A stretch of 49,977 bases of DNA from Streptomyces populi. Its GTDB lineage: Bacteria; Actinomycetota; Actinomycetes; Streptomycetales; Streptomycetaceae. Under the pieces are notes generated by a model. The model ran no database searches, was not told where the DNA came from, and worked only from the letters and a program-made list of their open reading frames with translations. The stretch's first letter is position 1, and each line of letters begins with the position of its first letter. Of the stretch, positions 34,747 to 45,430 are shown piece by piece. The position numbers were made by a program, and so were the translations under genes. The stretch covers positions 1 to 49,977 of the forward strand of contig NZ_KZ626900.1 in assembly GCF_002911015.1 (NCBI RefSeq), in the 5' to 3' direction.

Positions 34747-36069
34747 ATGCCGTTGACCCCCGAGGACGTGCGGAACAAGCAGTTCACGACCGTCCGCCTC
34801 CGAGAAGGCTATGACGAGGACGAGGTCGATGCCTTCCTCGACGAGGTCGAAGCCGAACTGACTCGCCTGCTCCGCGAGAACGAGGACCTGCGCGCCAAGC
34901 TGGCCGCCGCCACGCGCGCTGCCGCGCAGAACCAGCAGCAGCAGGGTATGCGTAAACCGCCCGAGCAGGACCAGCAGGGCCCGCCGCAGGGTATGCGAGG
35001 GCCCGGCGCTCCTGTGCCCGCCGGGATATCAGGCCCGCCGCAGGGCATGGGCGGCCCCATGGGCGGCCCGCCTCAGCTGCCGAGTGGTGCTCCCGCGCTG
35101 CCCGCGGGCCCCAGCGGCCAGGGTGGTCAGCAGGGTCAGGGTGGTCCCATGGGTCAGGGTGGCCCGATGGGCGGCCAGGGTCCGATGGGTCAGGGTGGCC
35201 CGATGGGTCAGGGCGGTCCCATGGGTCAGGGCCCGATGGGTCAGGGTGGCCCGATGGGTCAGGGTCCGATGGGTCAGGGTGGCCCGATGGGTCAGGGTCC
35301 GATGGGTCAGGGTGGCCCGATGGGTCAGGGTCCCGGTCAGATGCAGCAGATGGGCGGCCCGATGGGTGGCCCCATGGGTGGTCCGATGGGTGGCCCGATG
35401 GGCGGTCCCATGGGCGGTCCGATGGGTGGCCCCATGGGCGGCCCCGGTCAGCAGATGCCGCAGCAGGGCCCCGGTGGCGACAGCGCCGCCCGTGTCCTCT
35501 CGCTGGCTCAGCAGACCGCCGACCAGGCCATCGCCGAGGCGCGCTCCGAGGCCAACAAGATCGTCGGTGAGGCCCGTAGCCGCGCCGAGGGTCTGGAGCG
35601 GGACGCCCGTGCCAAGGCGGACGCCCTGGAGCGGGACGCGCAGGAGAAGCACCGCGTCGCGATGGGCTCCCTGGAGTCCGCCCGCGCCACGCTGGAGCGC
35701 AAGGTCGAGGACCTGCGCGGCTTCGAGCGCGAGTACCGCACGCGTCTGAAGTCCTACCTGGAGTCGCAGCTGCGCCAGCTGGAGACGCAGGCGGACGACT
35801 CGCTCGCCCCGCCGCGCACCCCGGCCGCGGCCTCCCTGCCGGCGGCCTCCGCGCCCTCGATGGCTCCCGCGGGAGCCGGTGCGCCGTCCTACGGCGGCAA
35901 CCCGGGCATGGGCGCGCCGTCGCAGGCGGGACCGTCCTACGGCGGTCAGCAGCAGATGTCGCCCGCGATGACCCAGCCGATGGCTCCGGTGCGGCCCCAG
36001 GGCCCGTCGCCGATGCAGCAGGCGCCCTCGCCGATGCGCGGGTTCCTCATCGACGAGGACGACAACTGA
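34747..36069 (+). CDS. divIVA: Polar growth determinant DivIVA (Wag31 family)
   Basis: 440 aa. The N-terminal DivIVA domain MPLTPEDVRNKQFTTVRLREGYDEDEVDAFLDEVEAEL binds curved membrane and continues as coiled coil to about 60. A long Gly/Pro/Met/Gln-rich insert (about 70-245) contains tandem GPMGQG and GPMG repeats, then a second long coiled coil (about 247-335), then an Ala/Pro-rich tail ending GFLIDEDDN. It organises the polarisome that drives hyphal tip growth and branching. Good Shine-Dalgarno sequence (GAGGTGAAGAG). A strong terminator follows. Confidence 0.96.
   Translation: MPLTPEDVRNKQFTTVRLREGYDEDEVDAFLDEVEAELTRLLRENEDLRAKLAAATRAAAQNQQQQGMRKPPEQDQQGPPQGMRGPGAPVPAGISGPPQGMGGPMGGPPQLPSGAPALPAGPSGQGGQQGQGGPMGQGGPMGGQGPMGQGGPMGQGGPMGQGPMGQGGPMGQGPMGQGGPMGQGPMGQGGPMGQGPGQMQQMGGPMGGPMGGPMGGPMGGPMGGPMGGPMGGPGQQMPQQGPGGDSAARVLSLAQQTADQAIAEARSEANKIVGEARSRAEGLERDARAKADALERDAQEKHRVAMGSLESARATLERKVEDLRGFEREYRTRLKSYLESQLRQLETQADDSLAPPRTPAAASLPAASAPSMAPAGAGAPSYGGNPGMGAPSQAGPSYGGQQQMSPAMTQPMAPVRPQGPSPMQQAPSPMRGFLIDEDDN
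35143..35448 (+). repeat. Tandem GPMGQG/GPMG coding repeat in divIVA
   Basis: About 300 bp encode residues 133-234 as roughly 33-bp units (two GPMGQG-like motifs each) followed by about eight 12-bp GPMG units. Synonymous third-position changes (ggt/ggc, ccg/ccc) are scattered among the units. Confidence 0.95.
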
Positions 36070-36105
36070 CGGCGGCCCGCACGCCATAGGCGTCGGCAGC
36101 ATTCA

Positions 36106-36145
36106 GGGCGGGGCCCCCGGAGAGATCCGGGGGCCCCGCCCTTTT
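36106..36145 (+). terminator. Intrinsic terminator after divIVA
   Basis: Perfect 16-bp arms (36106-36121 and 36126-36141) around a GAGA tetraloop, followed directly by TTTT at 36142-36145. It closes the dcw transcript. Confidence 0.92.
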
Positions 36146-36551
36146 GCGCGCGCGCCAAGGGCCTGTACGGGGTCCAGAAGACGTCGGCACGGGCACGCGG
36201 GCCTTTCTCTCGGTCCGCGCACCCGGACGCCCCGTACGGCCGGCCTGTGGCGCCGAGCGCTGCGACGGTGCGCGGAAAGCCGCGGTCCCTTCCCGGCCGG
36301 GAGAGCCACAGCCCTCCGGCCCGCTTGGCGGGTGCGGGGCGGTCCTCGGCCCCTCCGGCGTTCGAGGCGCGGGGTCCGGGGCCCCGGACCCCGGGACGGG
36401 AAGGGCGGGGGCGGAGGGGGCGAGAAGCGGCGGGCGGAACCACGGCGGAGTCCGAGCGGCTCCGCCGGGCAGGGCCGGCCGGCACGGTCGGGGAGCCAGG
36501 CCACGCCAGGCCGCGGTGCGGGACGGGAAGGGCAGGGGTGGCGGGACGGGC
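36146..36551. other. Intergenic region with REP-like GC-rich elements
   Basis: No gene is seen between divIVA and ileS. The stretch contains a 24-bp perfect palindrome (36370-36393) and two copies of the 15-mer CGGGACGGGAAGGGC (36392-36406 and 36519-36533). It resembles the dispersed intergenic sequences often found in Streptomyces (CTCCGGCG...GGGGTCCGGGG), from memory. Confidence 0.5.
36370..36393. repeat. 24-bp perfect palindrome
   Basis: Each half (CGGGGTCCGGGG at 36370-36381, then its reverse complement) matches exactly with no spacer. It is probably the core of a repeated intergenic element. Confidence 0.7.
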
Positions 36552-36595
36552 GAAGGCCCGGGGCCGCCAGGATCTCCTGGCGGCCCCGGGCCTTC
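36552..36595. terminator. Terminator of ileS, usable in both directions
   Basis: Perfect 21-bp arms (36552-36572 and 36575-36595) with a 2-nt centre, 21 bp past the ileS stop codon. With the divIVA terminator it isolates the two transcription units. Confidence 0.85.
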
Positions 36596-36616
36596 AGCGC
36601 GGGTGGGAGTCCCTCG

Positions 36617-39760
<3,144 letters not shown>

Positions 39761-39770
39761 CGGCGAGCTT

Positions 39771-39802
39771 CCTCCAACGGACTTTCTGCCTTCCGTCGGA
39801 GG
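39771..39802 (-). promoter_or_regulatory. Shine-Dalgarno sequestering hairpin of ileS
   Basis: On the minus strand CCTCCGACGG (39802-39793) can pair over 10 bp, with one G-U, with CCGTTGGAGG (39780-39771), which contains the ileS Shine-Dalgarno sequence. The loop is 12 nt. This is the off state of a translational switch. Confidence 0.7.
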
Positions 39803-39841
39803 GACGAGAGCCGTGTTGCTACGGACGCCGTGTGCGGCGCG

Positions 39842-40056
39842 CTCCCGCGGTACCACCCTCCTTGGCCCCCCGATGCGCCGTTCGCGCCGGTGAGCCCCCT
39901 CATTGGGGTCGCGATGCCGGGTCTACTGGCCCCAGGGGGCGTTCTGCCGACGGCTCCGGGGTGATCTTCACGTCGCGCTCGCCCCCGGGCTTCCACCGTC
40001 CCCGGGTCGCTCCTGGCCGCGTACGCCGCTACTCGTCCCCATCCACGCTTCTCGCT
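39842..40056 (-). promoter_or_regulatory. T-box leader upstream of ileS
   Basis: The T-box core GGTGGTACCGCGG is at 39857-39845 on the minus strand. Upstream features match canonical Stem I: AGTA of the specifier loop (40033-40030), an AGCGA bulge (40011-40007), the distal loop GGTGGAAG (39997-39990) and an ATC isoleucine specifier (39965-39963) between a GGGG/CCCC base stem. A second AGTA (39927-39924) fits the Stem II S-turn. Uncharged tRNA-Ile should bind and free the ribosome binding site. Confidence 0.88.
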
Positions 40057-40062
40057 GCGCCC

Positions 40063-40068
40063 AGTGTA
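40063..40068 (-). promoter_or_regulatory. -10 box of the ileS T-box transcript
   Basis: TACACT on the minus strand would start transcription near 40056, about 20 nt before the first T-box element. No clear -35. Confidence 0.45.
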
Positions 40069-40264
40069 CGGCGCCCCGGAGACGGCGGCCGACCGGTTTT
40101 CCCGGGGTGCCGCCGCGGCCCGCCCGGTGACCCGAATGGCGAGGCGCACGCGTCCGGATCCCGGGACGCGGGACCCGGCGGATTACCCGGCGGGGAGCTG
40201 GGCACAACGCAGGCAGACTCGCCGCGCGGGGCTCGCGGGGCGGGCGAATCGTGGTCAGGCCCCG

Positions 40265-40293
40265 TTGCCGCGGGTCGGAAGTCGATTTATCGT
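40265..40293 (+). promoter_or_regulatory. Promoter of the DksA-like gene
   Basis: TTGCCG at 40265-40270 and TATCGT at 40288-40293 with a 17-bp spacer, about 50 bp before the ATG at 40343. Confidence 0.55.
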
Positions 40294-40342
40294 CCCAGCA
40301 CGATTCGCGAGCAAGATCACAATATGTGAAGGGGCCGCGGCC

Positions 40343-41200
40343 ATGGTGGCGAAGAAGACCGCCGTACAGCAGTCGGCGTCGGGCAGATCCACGAGTGCGG
40401 CGGCCAGGGACGCGGGTGGGAAGAAGAACGCGCGGGCGGCCTCCGGGACGACGGCGTCCGAGAGGACGGCCGGGACGGAAGCGGCGTCCTCCAGGACCGC
40501 GTCCTCGAAGGCCGCGGGCAGGAAGACGGCCGCCGGGAAGACCGGCGCGAAGAAGGCGGCCACGGCGGCGGGGAAGCCCGGGGCCGGGAAATCCGCGGGC
40601 TCCGCGGCGAGGAAGAGCACGGGCACGGCGAGGAAGAGCACCGGTACGGCCAGGAAGGCGGCCGCCTCGGCGGCCCAGGGCGCGGCCGAGGCCGCGGAGA
40701 CGACGGGAGCCACGACGGTGGTTGCGAAGAAGACCCGTGGCGCGGCCGCGGCCGCGAAGAAGGCCACCGGGGTGCCGAAGGCGAGGATCGCCGCGGTGGA
40801 GCCCGGCGAGCTCGCGGTGCGGCCGGGGGAGGCCCCCTGGACACCGGAGGAGGCCGGGGCGGCCCGCGCGGAGCTCCAGTCGGAGGTGCTGCGGCTGCGC
40901 GCCGAGATCTCCTCCTCGGAGGAGGCCCTCGCGGGCCTGATGCGGGACTCCGGTGACGGCGCGGGCGACGATCAGGCGGACACCGGTACGAAAAACATCA
41001 CACGCGAGCACGAGATGGCGCTCAACTCGAACGCGCGCGAAATGCTGGAACAGACCGAGCGCGCCCTGGAGCGTCTCGACGCGGGCACCTACGGGCTCTG
41101 CGAGAACTGCGGCAACGCCATCGGGAAGGCCCGTATGCAGGCCTTCCCGCGCGCCACCCTGTGCGTCGAGTGCAAGCAGAAGCAGGAACGCAGGCACTGA
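40343..41200 (+). CDS. DksA/TraR zinc-finger protein with histone-H1-like N-terminal tail
   Basis: 285 aa from the ATG at 40343 (AAGGGG upstream). The first 150 or so residues are Lys/Ala/Ser/Thr/Gly-rich with repeats such as AARKSTGTARKSTGTARK and AKKTA, like histone H1 or bacterial lysine-rich DNA-binding tails. The C-terminus is a DksA/TraR domain: a coiled coil (ELQSEVLRLRAEISSSEEALAGLMRD, LNSNAREMLEQTERALERLDAGTYG) and the zinc finger CENC-x17-CVEC. It may contact RNA polymerase, DNA, or both; function is inferred. Confidence 0.88.
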   Translation: MVAKKTAVQQSASGRSTSAAARDAGGKKNARAASGTTASERTAGTEAASSRTASSKAAGRKTAAGKTGAKKAATAAGKPGAGKSAGSAARKSTGTARKSTGTARKAAASAAQGAAEAAETTGATTVVAKKTRGAAAAAKKATGVPKARIAAVEPGELAVRPGEAPWTPEEAGAARAELQSEVLRLRAEISSSEEALAGLMRDSGDGAGDDQADTGTKNITREHEMALNSNAREMLEQTERALERLDAGTYGLCENCGNAIGKARMQAFPRATLCVECKQKQERRH

Positions 41201-41218
41201 GCTCCCGGGCCCCGCGGG

Positions 41219-41251
41219 GGAGCGCCGCCGCCTCGCGGCCGTGAGCGCTCC
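41219..41251 (+). terminator. Hairpin after the DksA-like gene
   Basis: GGAGCGC at 41219-41225 pairs with GCGCTCC at 41245-41251, with an inner CCGC/GCGG stem. Confidence 0.55.
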
Positions 41252-41325
41252 TGAACAGCCTGGCCCGTGAGCGTGTGCCGTACTCTCGTCCTCAGTCAGG
41301 AACCTAGGTCGAGGGACTCACTCAC

Positions 41326-41949
41326 GTGGCAGAGGCGGAGCGCATCATCGGTACGCCGGAGATTCCAGGAGCGGCGGGGGCCGAACCGGAACAGTCCGGC
41401 GGGAACGCGGTGTCCGGCGACCGGTCCGGGGCCGACGCGCCGGCCCCGGCCGAGCGGCCCCGGGGCAAGCGCAGGATCGCCGTGCTCTTCACGGTGGCCG
41501 TACTGGCGTACGCCCTCGATCTCGTCAGCAAGATGGTCGTGGTGGCGAAGCTGGAGCACCACGACCCGATCGACATCGCCGGGGACTGGCTGAGGCTCGA
41601 GGCGATCCGCAACGCGGGTGCCGCCTTCGGCTTCGGGCAGGCGTTCACGGTGATCTTCACGGTGATCGCGGCGGCGGTGATCGTCGTCATCGCCCGGCTC
41701 GCCCGCAAGCTCTACAGCGTGCCGTGGGCCATCGCGCTGGGCCTGCTGCTGGGCGGCGCGCTCGGCAACCTGACCGACCGGGTCTTCCGCTCGCCCGGCG
41801 TCTTCGAGGGCGCGGTCGTGGACTTCATCGCACCCAAGCACTTCGCCGTCTTCAACCTCGCCGACTCGGCGATCGTCTGCGGCGGCATCCTGATCGTACT
41901 GCTGTCCTTCCGGGGCCTGGACCCGGACGGCACGGTCCACAAGGACTGA
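41326..41949 (+). CDS. lspA: Lipoprotein signal peptidase LspA
   Basis: 207 aa from a GTG. It cleaves the signal peptide of diacylglyceryl-modified prolipoproteins within the membrane. After an unusual 48-residue Ala/Pro/Glu-rich cytoplasmic extension come four spans and the five LspA boxes: LDLVSK, RNAGAAFGFG, GALGNLTDR, VVDFI and FNLADS; the aspartates of the last two (Asp166, Asp180) are the catalytic dyad. rluD follows after 143 bp, the usual neighbour of lspA. Confidence 0.95.
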   Translation: MAEAERIIGTPEIPGAAGAEPEQSGGNAVSGDRSGADAPAPAERPRGKRRIAVLFTVAVLAYALDLVSKMVVVAKLEHHDPIDIAGDWLRLEAIRNAGAAFGFGQAFTVIFTVIAAAVIVVIARLARKLYSVPWAIALGLLLGGALGNLTDRVFRSPGVFEGAVVDFIAPKHFAVFNLADSAIVCGGILIVLLSFRGLDPDGTVHKD

Positions 41950-41984
41950 CACCGGGCCCGCCCGGCGCCCGCCGTGCGGACCGT

Positions 41985-42021
41985 CCCGAGGCCCGTACGG
42001 CGGCCGGTGCGGCGCCTCGGG
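41985..42021 (+). terminator. Possible hairpin after lspA
   Basis: CCCGAGGC at 41985-41992 pairs with GCCTCGGG at 42014-42021 across a 21-nt GC-rich loop. Confidence 0.35.
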
Positions 42022-42092
42022 GCGGCCCCGGCCGGGTACTGGCGTTCGGACGGTGGTCCGGTGGTGTCCGAGCGGTCCGGCATACTCGACGG

Positions 42093-43037
42093 GTGAGCAC
42101 GATTCCCGAGATCCGTACCCTGCCCGTGCCCGACGGCCTGGAGGGCGAGCGCGTCGACGCCGCCATCTCCCGCATGCTGGGCTTCTCCCGTACCAAGGCC
42201 GCGGAACTCGCCGCGGCGGGGAAGGTCACGGTCGACGGCTCGGTGGTCGGCAAGTCCGAGCGCGTGCGCGGCGGCTCCTGGCTCGAGGTCGAGATGCCCG
42301 GAGCCCCCGCGCCCGTGCAGATCGTCGCCGAGCCCGTCGAGGGCATGGAGATCGTCCACGACGACGACGACGTGCTCGTGATCGTCAAGCCCGTCGGCGT
42401 GGCCGCGCACCCCAGCCCCGGCTGGTCCGGTCCGACCGTCATCGGCGGTCTCGCGGCCGCCGGGTACCGCATCTCGACCTCCGGCGCCGCGGAGCGCCAG
42501 GGCATCGTCCACCGCCTGGACGTGGGCACCTCGGGCCTGATGACGGTCGCCAAGTCGGAGTACGCGTACACGTCGCTCAAGCGCCAGTTCAAGGAGCGCA
42601 CGGTCGACAAGCGCTACCACGCGCTCGTGCAGGGCCACCCGGACCCGACCAGCGGCACCATCGACGCGCCCATCGGACGCCATCCGAACCACGACTACAA
42701 GTGGGCGGTCACGGCCGAGGGCAAGCCCTCGGTCACGCACTACGACCTGATCGAGGCGTTCCGCGCCGCCTCCCTGCTCGACATCAAGCTGGAGACCGGG
42801 CGCACCCACCAGATCCGCGTCCACATGTCCGCCCACCGCCACCCCTGCGTCGGCGACCTGACCTACGGCGCGGACCCCACGCTCGCCAAGCGCCTCGGCA
42901 TCAAGCGCCAGTGGCTGCACGCGGTGCGGCTCGGCTTCGAGCACCCCGCGGACGGCCGCTGGGTGGAGTTCGAGACCGACTACCCCGAGGACCTCCAGCG
43001 GGCGCTGGACAAGGTCCGTGAGGAGAGCTGGGCGTGA
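42093..43037 (+). CDS. RluD-type 23S rRNA pseudouridine synthase
   Basis: 314 aa from the GTG at 42093. An N-terminal S4 RNA-binding domain (about residues 15-75, RVDAAISRMLGFSRTKAAELAAAGKVTVDG) precedes the RluA/RluD catalytic domain with GIVHRLDVGTSGLM, catalytic Asp143, then KRYHALVQGHP and TGRTHQIRVHMSAHRHPCVGD. By family it makes pseudouridines in 23S rRNA (helix 69 in E. coli). CATACT 6 nt before the GTG may be the -10 of a leaderless transcript. The stop overlaps the GNAT gene. Confidence 0.93.
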   Translation: MSTIPEIRTLPVPDGLEGERVDAAISRMLGFSRTKAAELAAAGKVTVDGSVVGKSERVRGGSWLEVEMPGAPAPVQIVAEPVEGMEIVHDDDDVLVIVKPVGVAAHPSPGWSGPTVIGGLAAAGYRISTSGAAERQGIVHRLDVGTSGLMTVAKSEYAYTSLKRQFKERTVDKRYHALVQGHPDPTSGTIDAPIGRHPNHDYKWAVTAEGKPSVTHYDLIEAFRAASLLDIKLETGRTHQIRVHMSAHRHPCVGDLTYGADPTLAKRLGIKRQWLHAVRLGFEHPADGRWVEFETDYPEDLQRALDKVREESWA

Positions 43038-43537
43038 GCGGCGGTCCGGACGGGGCGGCTGGCGTCTCCCCGGCGGGTGCCTACGAGGTGCGGGTCGCCG
43101 AGCACGCCGGAGACCGTGAGGCCTGCTTCGCGGTGCGCAAGGACGTCTTCGTCGGCGAGCAGGGCGTGCCCGAGGACATCGAGTACGACGCCTACGACCC
43201 CGGAGCCCTGCACGTGCTGGCGGTCACCGAGGACGGCGTACCGCTCGGCACCGGGCGTCTGCTCCAGGGCGAGGCGGCCGCGGCGAAGGTCGGCGGCGAT
43301 CCGGCCGTCGGCTCGCTCGGGCGGCTCGCCGTGACCCGCGAGGCACGGGGGCTCGGCGTCGGCGCCGCGCTCGTGCGGGCCATCGAGGCCGCCGCCCGCG
43401 CGCGGGGACTGGCCGCCGTGGACCTGCACGCGCAGACCCACGCGCTGGGGTTCTACGAGCGGCTCGGATACGTGGCCTACGGTCCGGAGTTCGCGGACGC
43501 GGGAATGCCGCACCGCGCGATGCGCAAGGCGCTGTGA
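43034..43537 (+). CDS. GNAT family N-acetyltransferase (ElaA-like)
   Basis: 167 aa; the GTG overlaps the rluD stop (GTGA). The sequence FAVRKDVFVGEQGVPEDIEYDAYDPGALHVLAV and the acetyl-CoA loop RLAVTREARGLGVGAALVRAIEAAARARGL are typical of ElaA-like GNAT proteins, and HAQTHALGFYERLGYVAYGPEF closes the fold. The substrate is unknown. Co-translation with rluD is likely. Confidence 0.88.
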   Translation: MSGGPDGAAGVSPAGAYEVRVAEHAGDREACFAVRKDVFVGEQGVPEDIEYDAYDPGALHVLAVTEDGVPLGTGRLLQGEAAAAKVGGDPAVGSLGRLAVTREARGLGVGAALVRAIEAAARARGLAAVDLHAQTHALGFYERLGYVAYGPEFADAGMPHRAMRKAL

Positions 43538-43617
43538 GCCCGGGATCGCCGTGACCGCGTGGCAGGCTTGGGGTCTGGTTCGCCTTTGATCGTCTAGACC
43601 CCGCCGGAGCGCTGACC

Positions 43618-45204
43618 GTGGATCAGTTGGCCCTGCTGTTCGTGCTGCTGCTCGGGGCCGTGGTCAGCGTCCCGGTCGGAGAACGGTGGGGGCTCCCCTC
43701 GCCGGTTCTCATGACCCTGCTCGGCATGGTGCTGGCCGTGCTGGACTTCGTCCCGAACGTGGACATCCCGCCGGAACTGATCCTGCCCGCGCTGCTGCCG
43801 CCGCTGCTGTACGCCGCGGTGCGCCGCACCTCGTGGAGACAGTTCGCCGCGAACAGACGCCCGATCTTCCTGCTCGCGGTGGCCCTGGTGTTCGTCACCA
43901 CACTGGCCGTCGCGTGCGTCGCGAGCTCGATCGTGCCGGGCCTGCCGCTCGCCGCGGCCTTCGCGCTGGGCGCCCTCGTGGCACCTCCCGACCCGGTCGC
44001 CGCGACCGCCGTCGCGGGGCAGCTCGGGCTGCCGCGCCGCCTGGTGTCGATCCTGGAGGGGGAGGGGCTCTTCAACGACGTGACGGCGATCGTGCTGTAC
44101 CACGTCGCGATCGCCGCCGCGGTCAGCGGGACGTTCTCGCCCTGGAAGGCCGGGCTCGACTTCGTGCTCTCCGCCGTGGTCGCGCTCGTCGTCGGGCTGG
44201 CCCTCGGATGGGCCGCGAACAAGCTGATGACGCTGGTCGGCGAGGCCTCCCTCCAGGTCGGGCTGACCCTGCTCGTGCCGTACGTCTCGTACGTGCTCGC
44301 CGAGGAACTGCACGGATCGGGTGTGCTCGCCGTCCTCGTCACCGCGCTCTTCCTCGCGGAGTACGCCATCGACGCCGACGACGTCATGACCCGGCTCGCC
44401 GGGGCGACCGTCTGGGAGGTCGTGGACACGCTCGTCACCGGCGTCGCCTTCGGGCTCATCGGCCTCGAACTGCACAACGCGATCCGCACGGCGTCGGGAC
44501 GATGGGGCGAGATGCTCGGCTGGGCCGCCACGATCGTGGTGGTGGTCGTGTTCGTACGCCTGGCCTGGCTGCTGCCCGCCACCTGGCTGACCAAGCGGCT
44601 GCACGCCAAGCGGGACTACGACGAGGAGATCCCGACCTCGTGGCGGGAGACCGTCGTCATGTGGTGGGCGGGGATGCGCGGGGTGGCCTCCGTCGCCCTG
44701 GCGCTCGCGATCCCGCTGGAGATGGACGACGGGTCGCCGTTCCCCGACCGGGACGAGATCGTGTTCATCGCCTTCGGGGTGATCATGGCGACCCTCGTAC
44801 TCCAGGGGCTCACCCTGCCGTGGCTGGTCAGGAAGCTCGGGGTGCGGGCCGACGAGGACGTCGAGAAGGCCTTCGAGAAGGAACTCGCGGTACGGGCCGC
44901 CAAGGCCGCGAGGCGCAGGCTCAGGGAGATCGAGGAGGTGGAGGAGCTGCCGGAGGAGGTGTCCGAGCAGCTGCTGCGCCGGGCCTTCGAGATCGGGGTG
45001 CGGATCAGCCCCGACATGGGGGACGAGGAACGGCGCGAGGCGCATGTGCAGCGGGTCCGGCGGATGAAGCGGATGCGGCGGATCCAGGGGGAGATGCTGA
45101 GCGCGGCCCGGCACGAGGTGCTGTCCGCGCGCAGCGAGCCCGGGGCCGACCCGGAGATCGTGGACCGCGTCCTCAGGCACCTGGACGTCCGCAGCCTCCG
45201 CTGA
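43618..45204 (+). CDS. Na+/H+ antiporter (CPA1 family)
   Basis: 528 aa with about twelve membrane spans through residue 405. Family motifs are ILPALLPPLLYAAVRRTSW, APPDPVAATAV, ILEGEGLFNDVTAIVLYHVA (the Asp of FNDV is the ion-binding residue) and WWAGMRGVASVALALAIP. A charged, Arg/Glu-rich cytoplasmic tail of about 115 residues follows. It likely exchanges Na+ or K+ for protons to hold pH. GGGTCT and AGACCC in the 80 bp upstream form an inverted repeat near a possible promoter. Confidence 0.92.
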   Translation: MDQLALLFVLLLGAVVSVPVGERWGLPSPVLMTLLGMVLAVLDFVPNVDIPPELILPALLPPLLYAAVRRTSWRQFAANRRPIFLLAVALVFVTTLAVACVASSIVPGLPLAAAFALGALVAPPDPVAATAVAGQLGLPRRLVSILEGEGLFNDVTAIVLYHVAIAAAVSGTFSPWKAGLDFVLSAVVALVVGLALGWAANKLMTLVGEASLQVGLTLLVPYVSYVLAEELHGSGVLAVLVTALFLAEYAIDADDVMTRLAGATVWEVVDTLVTGVAFGLIGLELHNAIRTASGRWGEMLGWAATIVVVVVFVRLAWLLPATWLTKRLHAKRDYDEEIPTSWRETVVMWWAGMRGVASVALALAIPLEMDDGSPFPDRDEIVFIAFGVIMATLVLQGLTLPWLVRKLGVRADEDVEKAFEKELAVRAAKAARRRLREIEEVEELPEEVSEQLLRRAFEIGVRISPDMGDEERREAHVQRVRRMKRMRRIQGEMLSAARHEVLSARSEPGADPEIVDRVLRHLDVRSLR

Positions 45205-45249
45205 CGCCCGTCGGCGCTTCCACCGGCACCGGTGCGCGCCGGCGTCCCT

Positions 45250-45267
45250 GTGCCCGGAGCCGGGCAC
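45250..45267. terminator. Compact hairpin between convergent genes
   Basis: GTGCCCGG and CCGGGCAC with a 2-nt centre lie in the 226-bp gap between the antiporter (+) and the MscS-like gene (-). The rest of the gap is GC-rich with no gene. Confidence 0.4.
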
Positions 45268-45430
45268 GCCGCCTCGCCTCCGTCGCCTGCGCCGGGCGCG
45301 TCGCCCGGGCCTCACCCGCGCCCCGCCGTGCCCAGGGGCGGCTGGACAGGCCCCGGGGCACGGCGGGCCGGGGCCGGCCGGGTCCCGGCGACCGGCCGGC
45401 TCCGGCCCGCCCGGGGCCTCGACGCGGGGC

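Noticed and set aside
35143..35448. Tandem repeats in divIVA as a CRISPR array
   Set aside because: Units are contiguous, in frame and without unique spacers.
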